From DATIXJ01 sp963714795 (GTDB taxonomy: Bacteria; Bacteroidota; Ignavibacteria; UBA10030; SZUA-254), in the NCBI GenBank assembly GCA_963714795.1, contig CAVQPS010000011.1, forward strand, positions 30,071 to 94,070: a stretch of 64,000 nt of DNA. The letters are read 5' to 3'. Position 1 is the first letter of the stretch; each line of letters starts with the position of its first letter. Made by a program: the position numbers and the translations under genes. Positions 54,171-62,944 of this stretch are shown here, piece by piece. The notes beneath the pieces were generated by a model. It was given only the letters and a program-made list of their open reading frames with translations. It was not told where the DNA came from and ran no database searches.

Positions 54171-55688
54171 CTACTTCATACGAACGAATTCGATGCGGCG
54201 ATTTTTGGCCCGCCCTTCCGGCGTCGAATTGTCTGCTACCGGTTTAGTAAAACCAAATCCTTTGGTAGTAATTCGCGCAGCAGGGATACCTTTGCTGACC
54301 AAATATGTTTTTACCGCTTCGGCTCTCCCCAGCGAAAGTTTCATATTATATTTGGCACCGCCGACATTATCGGTATGTCCATGAATTGCAACTTCAGCAC
54401 TTGCAGATGAAAGTAAACTGGATGCAACTTGATCAAGAATGACTTTTGAGCTCGGAAGAAGTGTCGTTCTCGCGGTTTCGAAATTTACTCCTTCGAGAAT
54501 AATCCGTTCACCCACTTTAATGATCGGTACGTCGTCGGTCGGATCGAGCGGGTTGAGTCCTAATTGAATTTCTTTTCCGTCGGGCATGCCGCCGCCATCG
54601 GTATCCATTTTCAACGGATCGGTATGATACTTGAGAACTTCATCGCCGTCGCTCAGCCCGTCGCCGTCGGTATCGACGTTCAGGGGATCGGTATGGTATT
54701 TCATAACTTCATCACCATCCGTCAAACCGTCACCATCGGTATCTTTATTCAGAGGATCGGTATGATATTTGAGGACTTCATCGCCATCGCTTAAACCATC
54801 TCCATCGGTATCTACTTTCAACGGATCCGTATGATACAAATGGACCTCATCACCATCCGACAAACCGTCTCCGTCGGTATCTCTATTCAGAGGATCGGTA
54901 TGATAAATCAGAACCTCTTCACCGTCGGTCAAGCCGTCCCCGTCGGTATCTTTATTGAGAGGATCGGTGTGATATTTGAGAACTTCATCGCCATCGCTCA
55001 AGCCGTCGCCATCGGTATCGGGATTCAGGGGATTGGTTCCGATCTTCCGTTCATAATCATTCGTTAAACCGTCGCCGTCAAGATCGGGATTTTGCGATTT
55101 GAAGAATGCAAATATGTTAATCGTAAAACTCCAGAATCCGTCGTTGGAGCCGCTATTGATGTCATCAAGATTGGAAGATGACGTTAAATTATAACCGGCG
55201 TTGAAGCCCAAAAATGTCTGATCGGAAATCGGTATTTGAGCGCCGACACCGACCGGCACAGTCACTGTGAAATGACCGTATTCTCCCGCGGCATTACGCG
55301 GTAACGGTGAATTATTTTGATCCTTCGGATTGAAAAACATAAATCCCGCTCCGGCAAATGCATACGGAGAGAATTTTTCTTTTTTGAAGAGTTGAACAAG
55401 CAAGCGGCCATCAACAGGATAAATCGGCGAGTTAAAAAACTGGGATCCGTTATCGGCTTTCAGTGTCCCCATCCCAACTCCAAATTCCACGGCAACATTT
55501 GATGTCGCGTAATAACGGAGGAATGCTCTGGTAAACGGCGTGTTTTTCGCTTCCGTAATATCCGTCCGGGCAACGGAATAACCGAACGATGCACCGGCTC
55601 CCAACGAGTTGGTAATGTCCTGTGCAGTGACGGATGTCATCCCGACGAAAATCAGAACCGCGAGTAACCGTTTTTTTGGAATGGACAT
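54171..55688 (-). CDS. OmpA-family protein with thrombospondin type 3 repeats
   Basis: The product is 505 residues and outer-membrane. The order is signal peptide (to VTAQ), a beta-barrel (about 20-205), then about eight Asp-rich thrombospondin type 3 repeats (206-385), most reading DTDGDGLSDGDEV-x-x-YHTDPL-x-x with a period of 23 residues (69 bases), and a C-terminal OmpA domain (EGVNFETARTTLLPSS ... HGHTDNVGG ... NRRIEFV) that binds peptidoglycan. The repeats bind calcium and probably span the periplasm. The repeat DNA (about 54590-55085) is nearly identical between copies, so copy number may vary. Confidence 0.92.
   Translation of the reverse strand: MSIPKKRLLAVLIFVGMTSVTAQDITNSLGAGASFGYSVARTDITEAKNTPFTRAFLRYYATSNVAVEFGVGMGTLKADNGSQFFNSPIYPVDGRLLVQLFKKEKFSPYAFAGAGFMFFNPKDQNNSPLPRNAAGEYGHFTVTVPVGVGAQIPISDQTFLGFNAGYNLTSSSNLDDINSGSNDGFWSFTINIFAFFKSQNPDLDGDGLTNDYERKIGTNPLNPDTDGDGLSDGDEVLKYHTDPLNKDTDGDGLTDGEEVLIYHTDPLNRDTDGDGLSDGDEVHLYHTDPLKVDTDGDGLSDGDEVLKYHTDPLNKDTDGDGLTDGDEVMKYHTDPLNVDTDGDGLSDGDEVLKYHTDPLKMDTDGGGMPDGKEIQLGLNPLDPTDDVPIIKVGERIILEGVNFETARTTLLPSSKVILDQVASSLLSSASAEVAIHGHTDNVGGAKYNMKLSLGRAEAVKTYLVSKGIPAARITTKGFGFTKPVADNSTPEGRAKNRRIEFVRMK
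54590..55085. repeat. 69-bp tandem repeat array inside the OmpA/TSP3 gene
   Basis: About six nearly identical 69-bp units plus degenerate ones at each end encode the Asp-rich repeats. The unit edge is marked by GGATCGGTATGAT. High identity between copies favours recombination and copy-number change. Confidence 0.8.
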
Positions 55689-55791
55689 AAAAAGGAATTA
55701 TGGTTCACAGCCCAATGTAAGAGTTGATGAAGATAAAGTCAAGGATTTTTGTCTAAATTCTTCAAAATCTTACATTTGGCGAATATTTCCA

Positions 55792-57045
55792 CTAACTATT
55801 CATCGACTTGAGAAACTCTTTATTGGATTTTGTTCCTCTCATCTTTTCAACAAGAAATTCCATCGCTTCCACGGTAGAATAATCACTGAGGAATTTGCGC
55901 AAAATCCAGACCCGGTTCAATTCATCCGGTTCAAACAGTATCTCTTCTTTTCGCGTACCGGAACGGTTCACATCGATTGCCGGGAAGATACGTTTGTCGG
56001 CAAGCTTGCGGTCGAGAATAATTTCCATGTTTCCCGTACCTTTGAATTCTTCAAAAATAACTTCATCCATTCTGCTTCCCGTTTCGATCAACGCGGTGGC
56101 AATGATTGTGAGACTTCCGCCTTCTTCAACGTTACGTGCCGCACCGAAGAAACGTTTTGGGCGATGCAATGCATTCGCGTCCACGCCGCCGGACAGAATT
56201 TTTCCGCTGTGAGGAACCACCGTGTTATGAGCACGAGCCAGACGGGTAATACTATCGAGCAGGATGACGACATCTTTTTTCGCTTCAACCAATCGTTTCG
56301 CCTTTTCCTGAACCATATCGGCGACCTGAACGTGACGTTCCGGCGGTTCATCGAACGTCGAACTGACGACCTCGGCGTTCACCGATCGTTCCATGTCGGT
56401 TACTTCTTCCGGACGTTCATCAATCAACAATACAATAAGAAATACTTCCGGATGATTGCGTAAAATACTGTTGGCGATTTTCTGAAGGAGAATGGTTTTT
56501 CCAGCTTTCGGAGGAGAGACGATCATTCCGCGCTGCCCTTTCCCGAGCGGGTCCAGAAGATCCATGATACGCATGGCGTATTCTCCGGGAGAGGTTTCCA
56601 GCGTTAACCTGCTGTTCGGATAGAGCGGCGTAAGGTTATCGAACAATACGCGGTCGCGTATCTTGTCCGGATTTTCATCGTTCACCGCTTCGACACGTAA
56701 CAGTGCAAAGAACCGCTCACCTTCCTTCGGAGGACGGACCTGTCCGCTCACCGAATCGCCGGTGCGCAGATTGAATTTTTTTATTTGCGATGGTGAAACG
56801 TAAATATCGTCCGGAGACGGAAGGTAATTATAATCGACGGAACGGAGAAACCCGTAACCGTCGGGAAGTACTTCAAGAACACCTTTGCTGAATGTGAGCC
56901 CGTCTTTTTCCGTTTGTGCTTCGAGGATTTTGAAAATCATATCCTGCTTGCGCAAATCGGTGTAATCGGCAATATTCAGCTCTTTGGCAATCTTTGTTAA
57001 TTCTGAAATCTTTTTCGATTTCAGTTCGGTGATGTCCATGGGCAT
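55792..57045 (-). CDS. rho: Transcription termination factor Rho
   Basis: This is an RNA-dependent ATPase helicase of 417 residues with the Rho N-terminal fold (MDITELKSKKISELTKIAKE), an RNA-binding cold-shock-like domain (GVLEVLPDGYGFLRSVDYNY) and an ATPase core with Walker A SPPKAGKT and Walker B VVILLDSITRLARAHNT. Q- and R-loop residues (GGVDANALHRPKRFFGAARN) are present. There is no long insertion as in some Bacteroidetes Rho proteins. The start may be the ATG at 57045 or the one two codons later. Confidence 0.97.
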   Translation of the reverse strand: MPMDITELKSKKISELTKIAKELNIADYTDLRKQDMIFKILEAQTEKDGLTFSKGVLEVLPDGYGFLRSVDYNYLPSPDDIYVSPSQIKKFNLRTGDSVSGQVRPPKEGERFFALLRVEAVNDENPDKIRDRVLFDNLTPLYPNSRLTLETSPGEYAMRIMDLLDPLGKGQRGMIVSPPKAGKTILLQKIANSILRNHPEVFLIVLLIDERPEEVTDMERSVNAEVVSSTFDEPPERHVQVADMVQEKAKRLVEAKKDVVILLDSITRLARAHNTVVPHSGKILSGGVDANALHRPKRFFGAARNVEEGGSLTIIATALIETGSRMDEVIFEEFKGTGNMEIILDRKLADKRIFPAIDVNRSGTRKEEILFEPDELNRVWILRKFLSDYSTVEAMEFLVEKMRGTKSNKEFLKSMNS

Positions 57046-57199
57046 GATGCTAATGCTTTCCTATAATGTAAGTGAATAACATGCTGAGAGAAAAAAAACC
57101 CCCGCTAACAATTGCATGGTAAATGATGACTTGATAACAATAACTTTTTATTGAGGATTAAAAATTGATGTGCAAAAAGGCGGTTGACAAATTGGGCAC

Positions 57200-57230
57200 A
57201 TACAAACACGCTGTGCGATTTATGTGTCAA
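57200..57230 (-). promoter_or_regulatory. Candidate rho promoter
   Basis: On the minus strand TTGACA lies at 57230-57225, followed after 17-19 bases by TTTGTAT (57206-57200). The -35 is good and the -10 weak. The predicted leader of about 150 bases before rho could be regulatory; Rho genes are often autoregulated through leaders. Confidence 0.45.
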
Positions 57231-57253
57231 TATAATTGGTTTCCTCAACAAAG

Positions 57254-58555
57254 TCAAGTCTTGGAAGCAATTTTCAGAAACGTCAATGCTTCCCCCACAA
57301 CATAATGCGAACCGGCAATAAGCATTGTTTCATCCTTCCGCAAATCCTTACGAGCTGCTGAAATCCCGTTTTTCACCGATCCTCCATCCACCGCCTTGAT
57401 GCCGTATTCATGAGCTTTTCTTACGATGGATCGGGTATTCAAAGCTCGGGAAGTTTCCGGCTTAACCGCAATCATTTTTCGTACAAACGGTCTCATGGAA
57501 CGAATCATTTCACTATAATCTTTATCTGCCATCACACCAAAGACCAGTAATATTTTGCCTGAAACTAATTTTCGCAGCGCATCCATTAAAGTTCGTATTC
57601 CATCAGGATTATGCGCAACATCGGCAACGATAATCGGCGATGTGGAAATGAGATCGATCCGTCCACGCAGGCCGGAATACCGTTGAACGCTCGACAATCC
57701 TTTCGCAATGGTCGCCGGTCGAATTTTTTTATACCCAAGACGATTCTGAAGCTCATCAATGACGGTCATCGCAATCCGTGCATTCCCGATTTGGTGAGCT
57801 CCCGGTAACGAAATGGAAAGATCGTCATACTTTTTTCCGTTCACCGTAATTTCTGTGTGCGTCCCTTGCAAGGAAACGTTTTTTTGCCGGATCGAGGTTA
57901 CTTTTTCGGATTGTATAAACGGTGATTCCTGTTCCCGTGCTATTTGTTTCAGCCGTCGAAGAGCTTCGACATTTTTCACGCCGACAATACACGGGACAAA
58001 CGGTTTAATAATACCGCCTTTCTCACCGGCAATGGCTGAAAGTGTTTTTCCGAGATGTTCCGTATGATCGAATCCGATATTGGTGATCACACTCAATAAC
58101 GGAGTAATGATGTTCGTTGCATCGAGTCTCCCGCCCAATCCGGTCTCGATGACGGCAATATCGACCGATTGGTCGGCAAAATACCGGAATGCCATCGCTG
58201 TTGTCGCTTCGAAAAAGGTTGCTTGTAATTTTTTTATCGCCGGCATCATGTCGTTTGTGTAGCGGGCAATCTCGCGATCCGGTATCGGCTTGCCGTCGAT
58301 CCGGATGCGTTCAGCAAAATGAACCAGGTGAGGCGATGTATACAATCCTGTGCGATATCCCGACGCTGTCAGAACTGATGCAATCATCGAGGAAGTCGAA
58401 CCTTTACCGTTTGTTCCGGCAATATGAATACACGGAAACTGTAATTCGGGGTGACCGAATCTCTCCGATAACGACCAGATGTTTTGTAATCCGACCTTCA
58501 TTCCGAACATTTGAAGGTCGTACAACGATTGCAATGTCTTCTTCAACGACGCCAT
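57254..58555 (-). CDS. folC: Folylpolyglutamate/dihydrofolate synthase
   Basis: This enzyme adds Glu to dihydropteroate and folates. It has 433 residues. The ATP-binding loop is HIAGTNGKGSTSSMIA (near residue 45). FEATTAMAFRYFADQSVDIA, VIETGLGGRLDATNII and FDHTEHLGKTLSAIAGEKGG are the conserved family blocks, and VADVAHNPDGIRTLMDAL opens the C-terminal ligase domain. The pyrD gene precedes it by 19 bases. Confidence 0.95.
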   Translation of the reverse strand: MASLKKTLQSLYDLQMFGMKVGLQNIWSLSERFGHPELQFPCIHIAGTNGKGSTSSMIASVLTASGYRTGLYTSPHLVHFAERIRIDGKPIPDREIARYTNDMMPAIKKLQATFFEATTAMAFRYFADQSVDIAVIETGLGGRLDATNIITPLLSVITNIGFDHTEHLGKTLSAIAGEKGGIIKPFVPCIVGVKNVEALRRLKQIAREQESPFIQSEKVTSIRQKNVSLQGTHTEITVNGKKYDDLSISLPGAHQIGNARIAMTVIDELQNRLGYKKIRPATIAKGLSSVQRYSGLRGRIDLISTSPIIVADVAHNPDGIRTLMDALRKLVSGKILLVFGVMADKDYSEMIRSMRPFVRKMIAVKPETSRALNTRSIVRKAHEYGIKAVDGGSVKNGISAARKDLRKDETMLIAGSHYVVGEALTFLKIASKT

Positions 58556-58574
58556 GAATACTTATGGAAAGTAT

Positions 58575-59516
58575 TTATAACCAGCTTTCAACAACCGACA
58601 TCCCTTTGACTACATGCAGTCCACCGACCAGTTCTTTTACCGAAGCAATATGGTGTTGTTCTCCATATCGAACAATATCTTCGGCAATTTTCACGCCGGC
58701 CGACGGATCGATAAAATTTGCCGTACCGACCTGAATTGCCGATGCACCGACGAGAAGGAATTCAATCGCATCTTCGGCAGTCATAATACCGCCGATGCCG
58801 ATCAGAGGAATTTTTACCGCTTGAGCCACTTCATATACCTTTGCCAGAGCGATCGGTTTGATTGCCGGACCGGAAAGTCCGCCCGTGACGGTCGAGAGTT
58901 TCGGTGTGCGCGTCCGAATGTCGACCGCCATGCCGATGACAGTATTAATGAGTGAAATTGCATCGGCGCCTTCACCGGCCACGGCACGCGCGAACTCAGA
59001 AACGTGCGTAACATTCGGCGTCAGCTTGATAATCAATGACTTGCGGGTTAATTTGCGAACTGCGCGCGTGATTTCAGCCGTCATTGCAGAATTCGTTCCG
59101 AAATTCAGCCCGCCTTCTTTCACATTCGGACAGGAAACATTGATTTCATATCCATCGATTCCTTCCTGATCTTCCAGCATCGAAAGAACAGTACAATATT
59201 CCTGAATAGAACTTGCTGCAATGTTCGCGATAACAGCGGTATCAAGTGTTTTCAGGTACGGTAATTTTTCCTGAATGAATTTTTCAACACCGATATTGGC
59301 AAGACCGATGGAGTTCAACATTCCGCTCGCCGTTTCAACAATGCGTACCGGCGGATTGCCGTCGCGCGGCCGAAGCGAAAGCGATTTTGTAATAATACCG
59401 CCGAGCTTGCTTGCATCGACAAGGTCACGGCAATCATCTCCATACCCGAACGTACCGGATGCCACGAGAACAGGATTTTTAAGTTTTAACGATCCTATGA
59501 TTACTTCAGTTTGCAT
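58575..59516 (-). CDS. pyrD: Dihydroorotate dehydrogenase B, catalytic subunit
   Basis: This is the FMN flavoprotein oxidising dihydroorotate to orotate in pyrimidine synthesis. It has 313 residues. PVLVASGTFGYGDDCRDLVD, ITKSLSLRPRDGNPPVRIVE, NVSCPNVKEGG (catalytic Cys) and PLIGIGGIMTAEDAIEFL are typical of the type 1B enzyme, which needs the PyrK partner. It begins two bases after the pyrK stop. Confidence 0.95.
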   Translation of the reverse strand: MQTEVIIGSLKLKNPVLVASGTFGYGDDCRDLVDASKLGGIITKSLSLRPRDGNPPVRIVETASGMLNSIGLANIGVEKFIQEKLPYLKTLDTAVIANIAASSIQEYCTVLSMLEDQEGIDGYEINVSCPNVKEGGLNFGTNSAMTAEITRAVRKLTRKSLIIKLTPNVTHVSEFARAVAGEGADAISLINTVIGMAVDIRTRTPKLSTVTGGLSGPAIKPIALAKVYEVAQAVKIPLIGIGGIMTAEDAIEFLLVGASAIQVGTANFIDPSAGVKIAEDIVRYGEQHHIASVKELVGGLHVVKGMSVVESWL

Positions 59517-59518
59517 TC

Positions 59519-60286
59519 TTATTTCACACGAACGGCGGTATAATCAAAAACGGGACCTTCCTTGCAAACCAACGCATATTTTTTTTCGCCATCTTTTCGT
59601 TCGACCGGACATCCCTGGCAGATGCCGACCCCGCATCCCATCACGCTTTCCAAAGAAAGTTCGCACGGCACACGGAATTCTTCTGCGACGGCGCATACAT
59701 TTTTCAGCATCGGGTTCGGACCGCATGCAAAAATCTTTGGTTTCACATACATCCGACCGGATAATCCTTTTCGAAGAAGATCGACGACAGTACCGTGAAA
59801 ACCGATCGACCCGTCATCCGTTGCAACGGAAATATTTTTCAAATATGCCGGTATAATAAAGTCTTTTGAACGTGCGCCTAACAATGTCACGATGGTTTTT
59901 GAAGAATGTTGCAACTTCGACGTCATGATTGGAAATGGAGCAACTCCCATTCCGCCGCCGACGAGCAGAGCAGTTTCGTATCGATCATCAAGCCGAAAAG
60001 CGCATCCCAACGGACCGATGACATCGACAGTTTCTCCTGTTTTTTTTTTCGAAAGGATATTCGTTCCGGTTCCCGCAACGTTAAAAATCAAAGCGACTTC
60101 TTCTTTTTCAACAGAATAAACGCTGAATGGACGACGCAGCAGCGGAACGAATGCATCGTTCACTTTGACGTTGACAAATTGTCCGGGCTGTACCGCAGAA
60201 GCGATTTCAGGAGAGTGAAATTTCAAAACATAAATCGCCGGTCCTACCTGGAGATTCGAAGTAACCCGACATACTGTTTGCATCAT
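59519..60286 (-). CDS. pyrK: Dihydroorotate dehydrogenase B, electron-transfer subunit
   Basis: This is an iron-sulfur flavoprotein passing electrons from PyrD to NAD. It has 255 residues from the ATG at 60286 (MMQTVCRVTSNLQVGPA). The FAD site is LLRRPFSVYSV, the NAD site VGGGMGVAPFP, and the [2Fe-2S] ligands are in CGVGICQGCPV plus the Cys in YALVCKEGP. All four Cys are present. It lies 14 bases after the preceding TPR gene stop and two bases before pyrD. Confidence 0.95.
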   Translation of the reverse strand: MMQTVCRVTSNLQVGPAIYVLKFHSPEIASAVQPGQFVNVKVNDAFVPLLRRPFSVYSVEKEEVALIFNVAGTGTNILSKKKTGETVDVIGPLGCAFRLDDRYETALLVGGGMGVAPFPIMTSKLQHSSKTIVTLLGARSKDFIIPAYLKNISVATDDGSIGFHGTVVDLLRKGLSGRMYVKPKIFACGPNPMLKNVCAVAEEFRVPCELSLESVMGCGVGICQGCPVERKDGEKKYALVCKEGPVFDYTAVRVK

Positions 60287-60300
60287 GGATGAGGGCAATA

Positions 60301-62784
60301 TCAATTATTATCATCGTCGGTATTGGTCGTATCGTCATCATTGGTATCGGTATCTTCATCATCGTCGTCACGGCTGCCGTGCCTCCCCTGTTTCAATTCT
60401 TCATCGTCGTCTGTATTTTCTTCATCGACACCTTTGGCTTCTTTCAGAATTGCCGTCGAATCGGCTTTCGTATTTCCGACAGATCTCATCAAAGGGATTT
60501 CTTTGATCTTGATATACTGGGATAAGGATTTAGGATTTTCCTTCACGGCAACTTTCGGCTGAACAGCGGAAGCATACAGAGAATTCGGAAACTTCTTCAT
60601 CAAACGTTTATACCATGATGTTGCGCTGTCATTTTTAAAAAGGAGACTCTCATAAATCCAACCAACGGTATACATTGCTTTGGGAGTGAACGGAGAGGTC
60701 GAATCACCGTCGGCAATTTCACGGTAGTTTGCGAGTGCATCGCGAACCTTTCCGTCCTGCAGATTCTTTTCGGCATTTTGATATTTTTGTTCAAGAGAAT
60801 CCTGCTCCGTGATGCTTACATCAATACCCTGTAATTTTTTAACCTCCCGTGCGTAGGCACTTTTCCCGAACCGGTTAAGAATGATTGCATACATCGAATC
60901 CGTTTTGGCAGAATCCGGAAGAGTAAGGTAGATTTGTGACATGACATAGAGGGATTTCACGACAAAAGGAGAATTCGGAAATTCGTCAACGACATGCTGG
61001 TACCAGAACAGAGCGGAATCAGGTATATTTAATTGCAAAAAGAATAATCCTGCAAGTTCGAATTGTGATTGAGCAGTCAGGAAACGAAGCGTATCTTTGG
61101 ACAATGCAGAAGGCGGGATTGCGCCGGCCAGTTTTTGCTGGTTCCCCACGGAATCCTTTTTACCCAACGGAACATCGTGAAGGTTTTTCAAATTCATGGC
61201 ACCGGCTTCCGCCCGGGCAAGACGGGGATCGTTCGCCCCTTTTCCGTTTCTCCCATGATGTGATTCCAGATGCTCGCGATCATCTTCATCGTCCGCCGGA
61301 GGTTGCCGCTGACCGATAGAAACATCCGGTGGTTTTAATGCTGAACGGGTAGAATCGGAAAGTGCCTGGCTTGGTCGTAATTTTGATGAATCGATTTTTC
61401 GTAAGGATGAATCGGAACCGATTTTTGCAACAGCAAGATTCTGAATGGTCTTCAGCGAATCGTTCAAACCGGAAATGAACCGGTTCTTATCCGTAGTCGT
61501 ATCGCTGTGAATATCCTGCGTCAGCAAACTGCCGTAGAGTGCCAGGGAATCTTTTTTTGCCTGTGCGATACTATCCTGATGAAGAGCCTTGACGAAGAGG
61601 CTATCATAATAAATGTAATTCTTATAGCATACAAAATAATTAGAGAATACGGTATATTTTTGCAACGCGATCGGGATAATGTCCGACGTTGTATTTTCCG
61701 ATCTGGCTTTATCGTAATATTTCAATGCTGATTTGTAATCTCGCATACCTTTCTCGTACAGTTTGCCGCACTCATAGTAGCTTTTAGCAGCCGCATCGGA
61801 ATGAACATACGTCGTATCGATATACCGGTACCATCCGAACGCACGAGCCGTGTCGCCAAGACGGCGATAGGCATTGGCCGTTTCAAGATCGACAAGAGAG
61901 TGCTGATCTGTTTTCAACGGTTCGTGCCGCAAATCGTCAAAGAGATCCAGGGCATGCTGGTGATCACCGGACATCGAATACATCATTCCTTCTTTCAGGC
62001 GTGCCTGGAACTCCAGCGAAAAATTCGGATGAAAATGCGCCACTTTTCCGTATGCCATTGCCGCTTGTTTGTTATCGCCAAGAAGTTCATAACAGGTAGC
62101 AAGACGACTTTGTGCAATGGCGCGCAGATTATCGTCACCGGAAACCGCAACGGCAAGTACATACGTCGCCGATGCCTGATCGTATTCGTCGTGCTCAAAA
62201 TATATCTGTCCTTGCAGCAGCAGATCTTCCAGAAGGATATCGTTTTTTCCCTCTTGCCGGGCTTCATCTAAAAGGTCTTTGATAAGAGGCAGCACTTTAT
62301 CTTCTTTTTTCATCAGGTATAATGCTTTTGCCGACCATAACTTCGCTTCGAACCGGGAACCGCTTGCCGGAAAATTATCCAGAAGTTCCGTGAATTCCCT
62401 GACAGCCGATTGATTCTTCCCTTTGTAAAAATACGATTTTCCGATCATCATAATGGCATTTTCGGTCCACGAACTCTGGGGATAATTCTGAAGAATCTTG
62501 GAACACTTTTCAATCACTTTATCGAGATTATCTTCAGTGGTCTTCGAGACGTTATACGCGGCAAAATAATTCGTGTCGCGATCCTTCTGAGGTGTTTGAT
62601 CGATATCCCGTTCCGCATCGGAAAAAAGTTTCGACGCATTGTAATACGTATTAAAGTATGCGGTAACATTTTTGTACGTCGAACAGCCGGAAATGATGAC
62701 AAGAATGAGAATGGAGAAGACCCGAAAAAATCTTCTCGTGAGAAATGAGGTCACAAACGGGTAGCGTGTAGAAATGGAATTCAT
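60301..62784 (-). CDS. TPR lipoprotein, SprE/PorW-like
   Basis: The product is 827 residues. The start is the ATG at 62784, with GAAGG just upstream. An uncleaved-length signal leads to a lipobox (ILVIISGCS, Cys near residue 34), then STYKNVTAYFNTYYNASKLF, the opening seen in SprE/PorW-type type IX secretion lipoproteins. About a dozen TPR-like helical repeats follow (FTELLDNFP, ARLATCYELLGDNKQAAMAY, SALKYYDKA, WYQHVVDEFPNSPF, YREIADGDSTSPFTPKAMYT). A polar Ser/Asp-rich linker (about 400-560) splits them, and the C-terminus is strongly acidic (DDDDEDTDTNDDDTTNTDDDNN-like). Two sorting-domain proteins in the window agree with a working type IX system. Confidence 0.75.
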   Translation of the reverse strand: MNSISTRYPFVTSFLTRRFFRVFSILILVIISGCSTYKNVTAYFNTYYNASKLFSDAERDIDQTPQKDRDTNYFAAYNVSKTTEDNLDKVIEKCSKILQNYPQSSWTENAIMMIGKSYFYKGKNQSAVREFTELLDNFPASGSRFEAKLWSAKALYLMKKEDKVLPLIKDLLDEARQEGKNDILLEDLLLQGQIYFEHDEYDQASATYVLAVAVSGDDNLRAIAQSRLATCYELLGDNKQAAMAYGKVAHFHPNFSLEFQARLKEGMMYSMSGDHQHALDLFDDLRHEPLKTDQHSLVDLETANAYRRLGDTARAFGWYRYIDTTYVHSDAAAKSYYECGKLYEKGMRDYKSALKYYDKARSENTTSDIIPIALQKYTVFSNYFVCYKNYIYYDSLFVKALHQDSIAQAKKDSLALYGSLLTQDIHSDTTTDKNRFISGLNDSLKTIQNLAVAKIGSDSSLRKIDSSKLRPSQALSDSTRSALKPPDVSIGQRQPPADDEDDREHLESHHGRNGKGANDPRLARAEAGAMNLKNLHDVPLGKKDSVGNQQKLAGAIPPSALSKDTLRFLTAQSQFELAGLFFLQLNIPDSALFWYQHVVDEFPNSPFVVKSLYVMSQIYLTLPDSAKTDSMYAIILNRFGKSAYAREVKKLQGIDVSITEQDSLEQKYQNAEKNLQDGKVRDALANYREIADGDSTSPFTPKAMYTVGWIYESLLFKNDSATSWYKRLMKKFPNSLYASAVQPKVAVKENPKSLSQYIKIKEIPLMRSVGNTKADSTAILKEAKGVDEENTDDDEELKQGRHGSRDDDDEDTDTNDDDTTNTDDDNN

Positions 62785-62888
62785 CAAACCTTCATTATGA
62801 TACAGAATTATTTGTGGAAAAGCAATCCTTTTCTATAGAAAAGAACAATTTATTCGATAAAAAAAATCCCGTAATGATATATATTTTC

Positions 62889-62917
62889 TTGTGTATTTTC
62901 TCAAGAATGAGTATCTT
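62889..62917 (+). promoter_or_regulatory. Candidate comM promoter
   Basis: TTGTGT (62889-62894), a 17-base spacer and TATCTT (62912-62917) precede the comM ATG by 27 bases. The -35 is weak. GGGAGGG at 62930-62936 is a good ribosome-binding site. Confidence 0.45.
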
Positions 62918-62944
62918 CATTGAAATATCCGGGAGGGTTTTTTC

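Noticed and set aside
54590..55085. CRISPR-like regular repeats
   Set aside because: The repeats are in frame, have no spacers and encode Asp-rich thrombospondin type 3 units.
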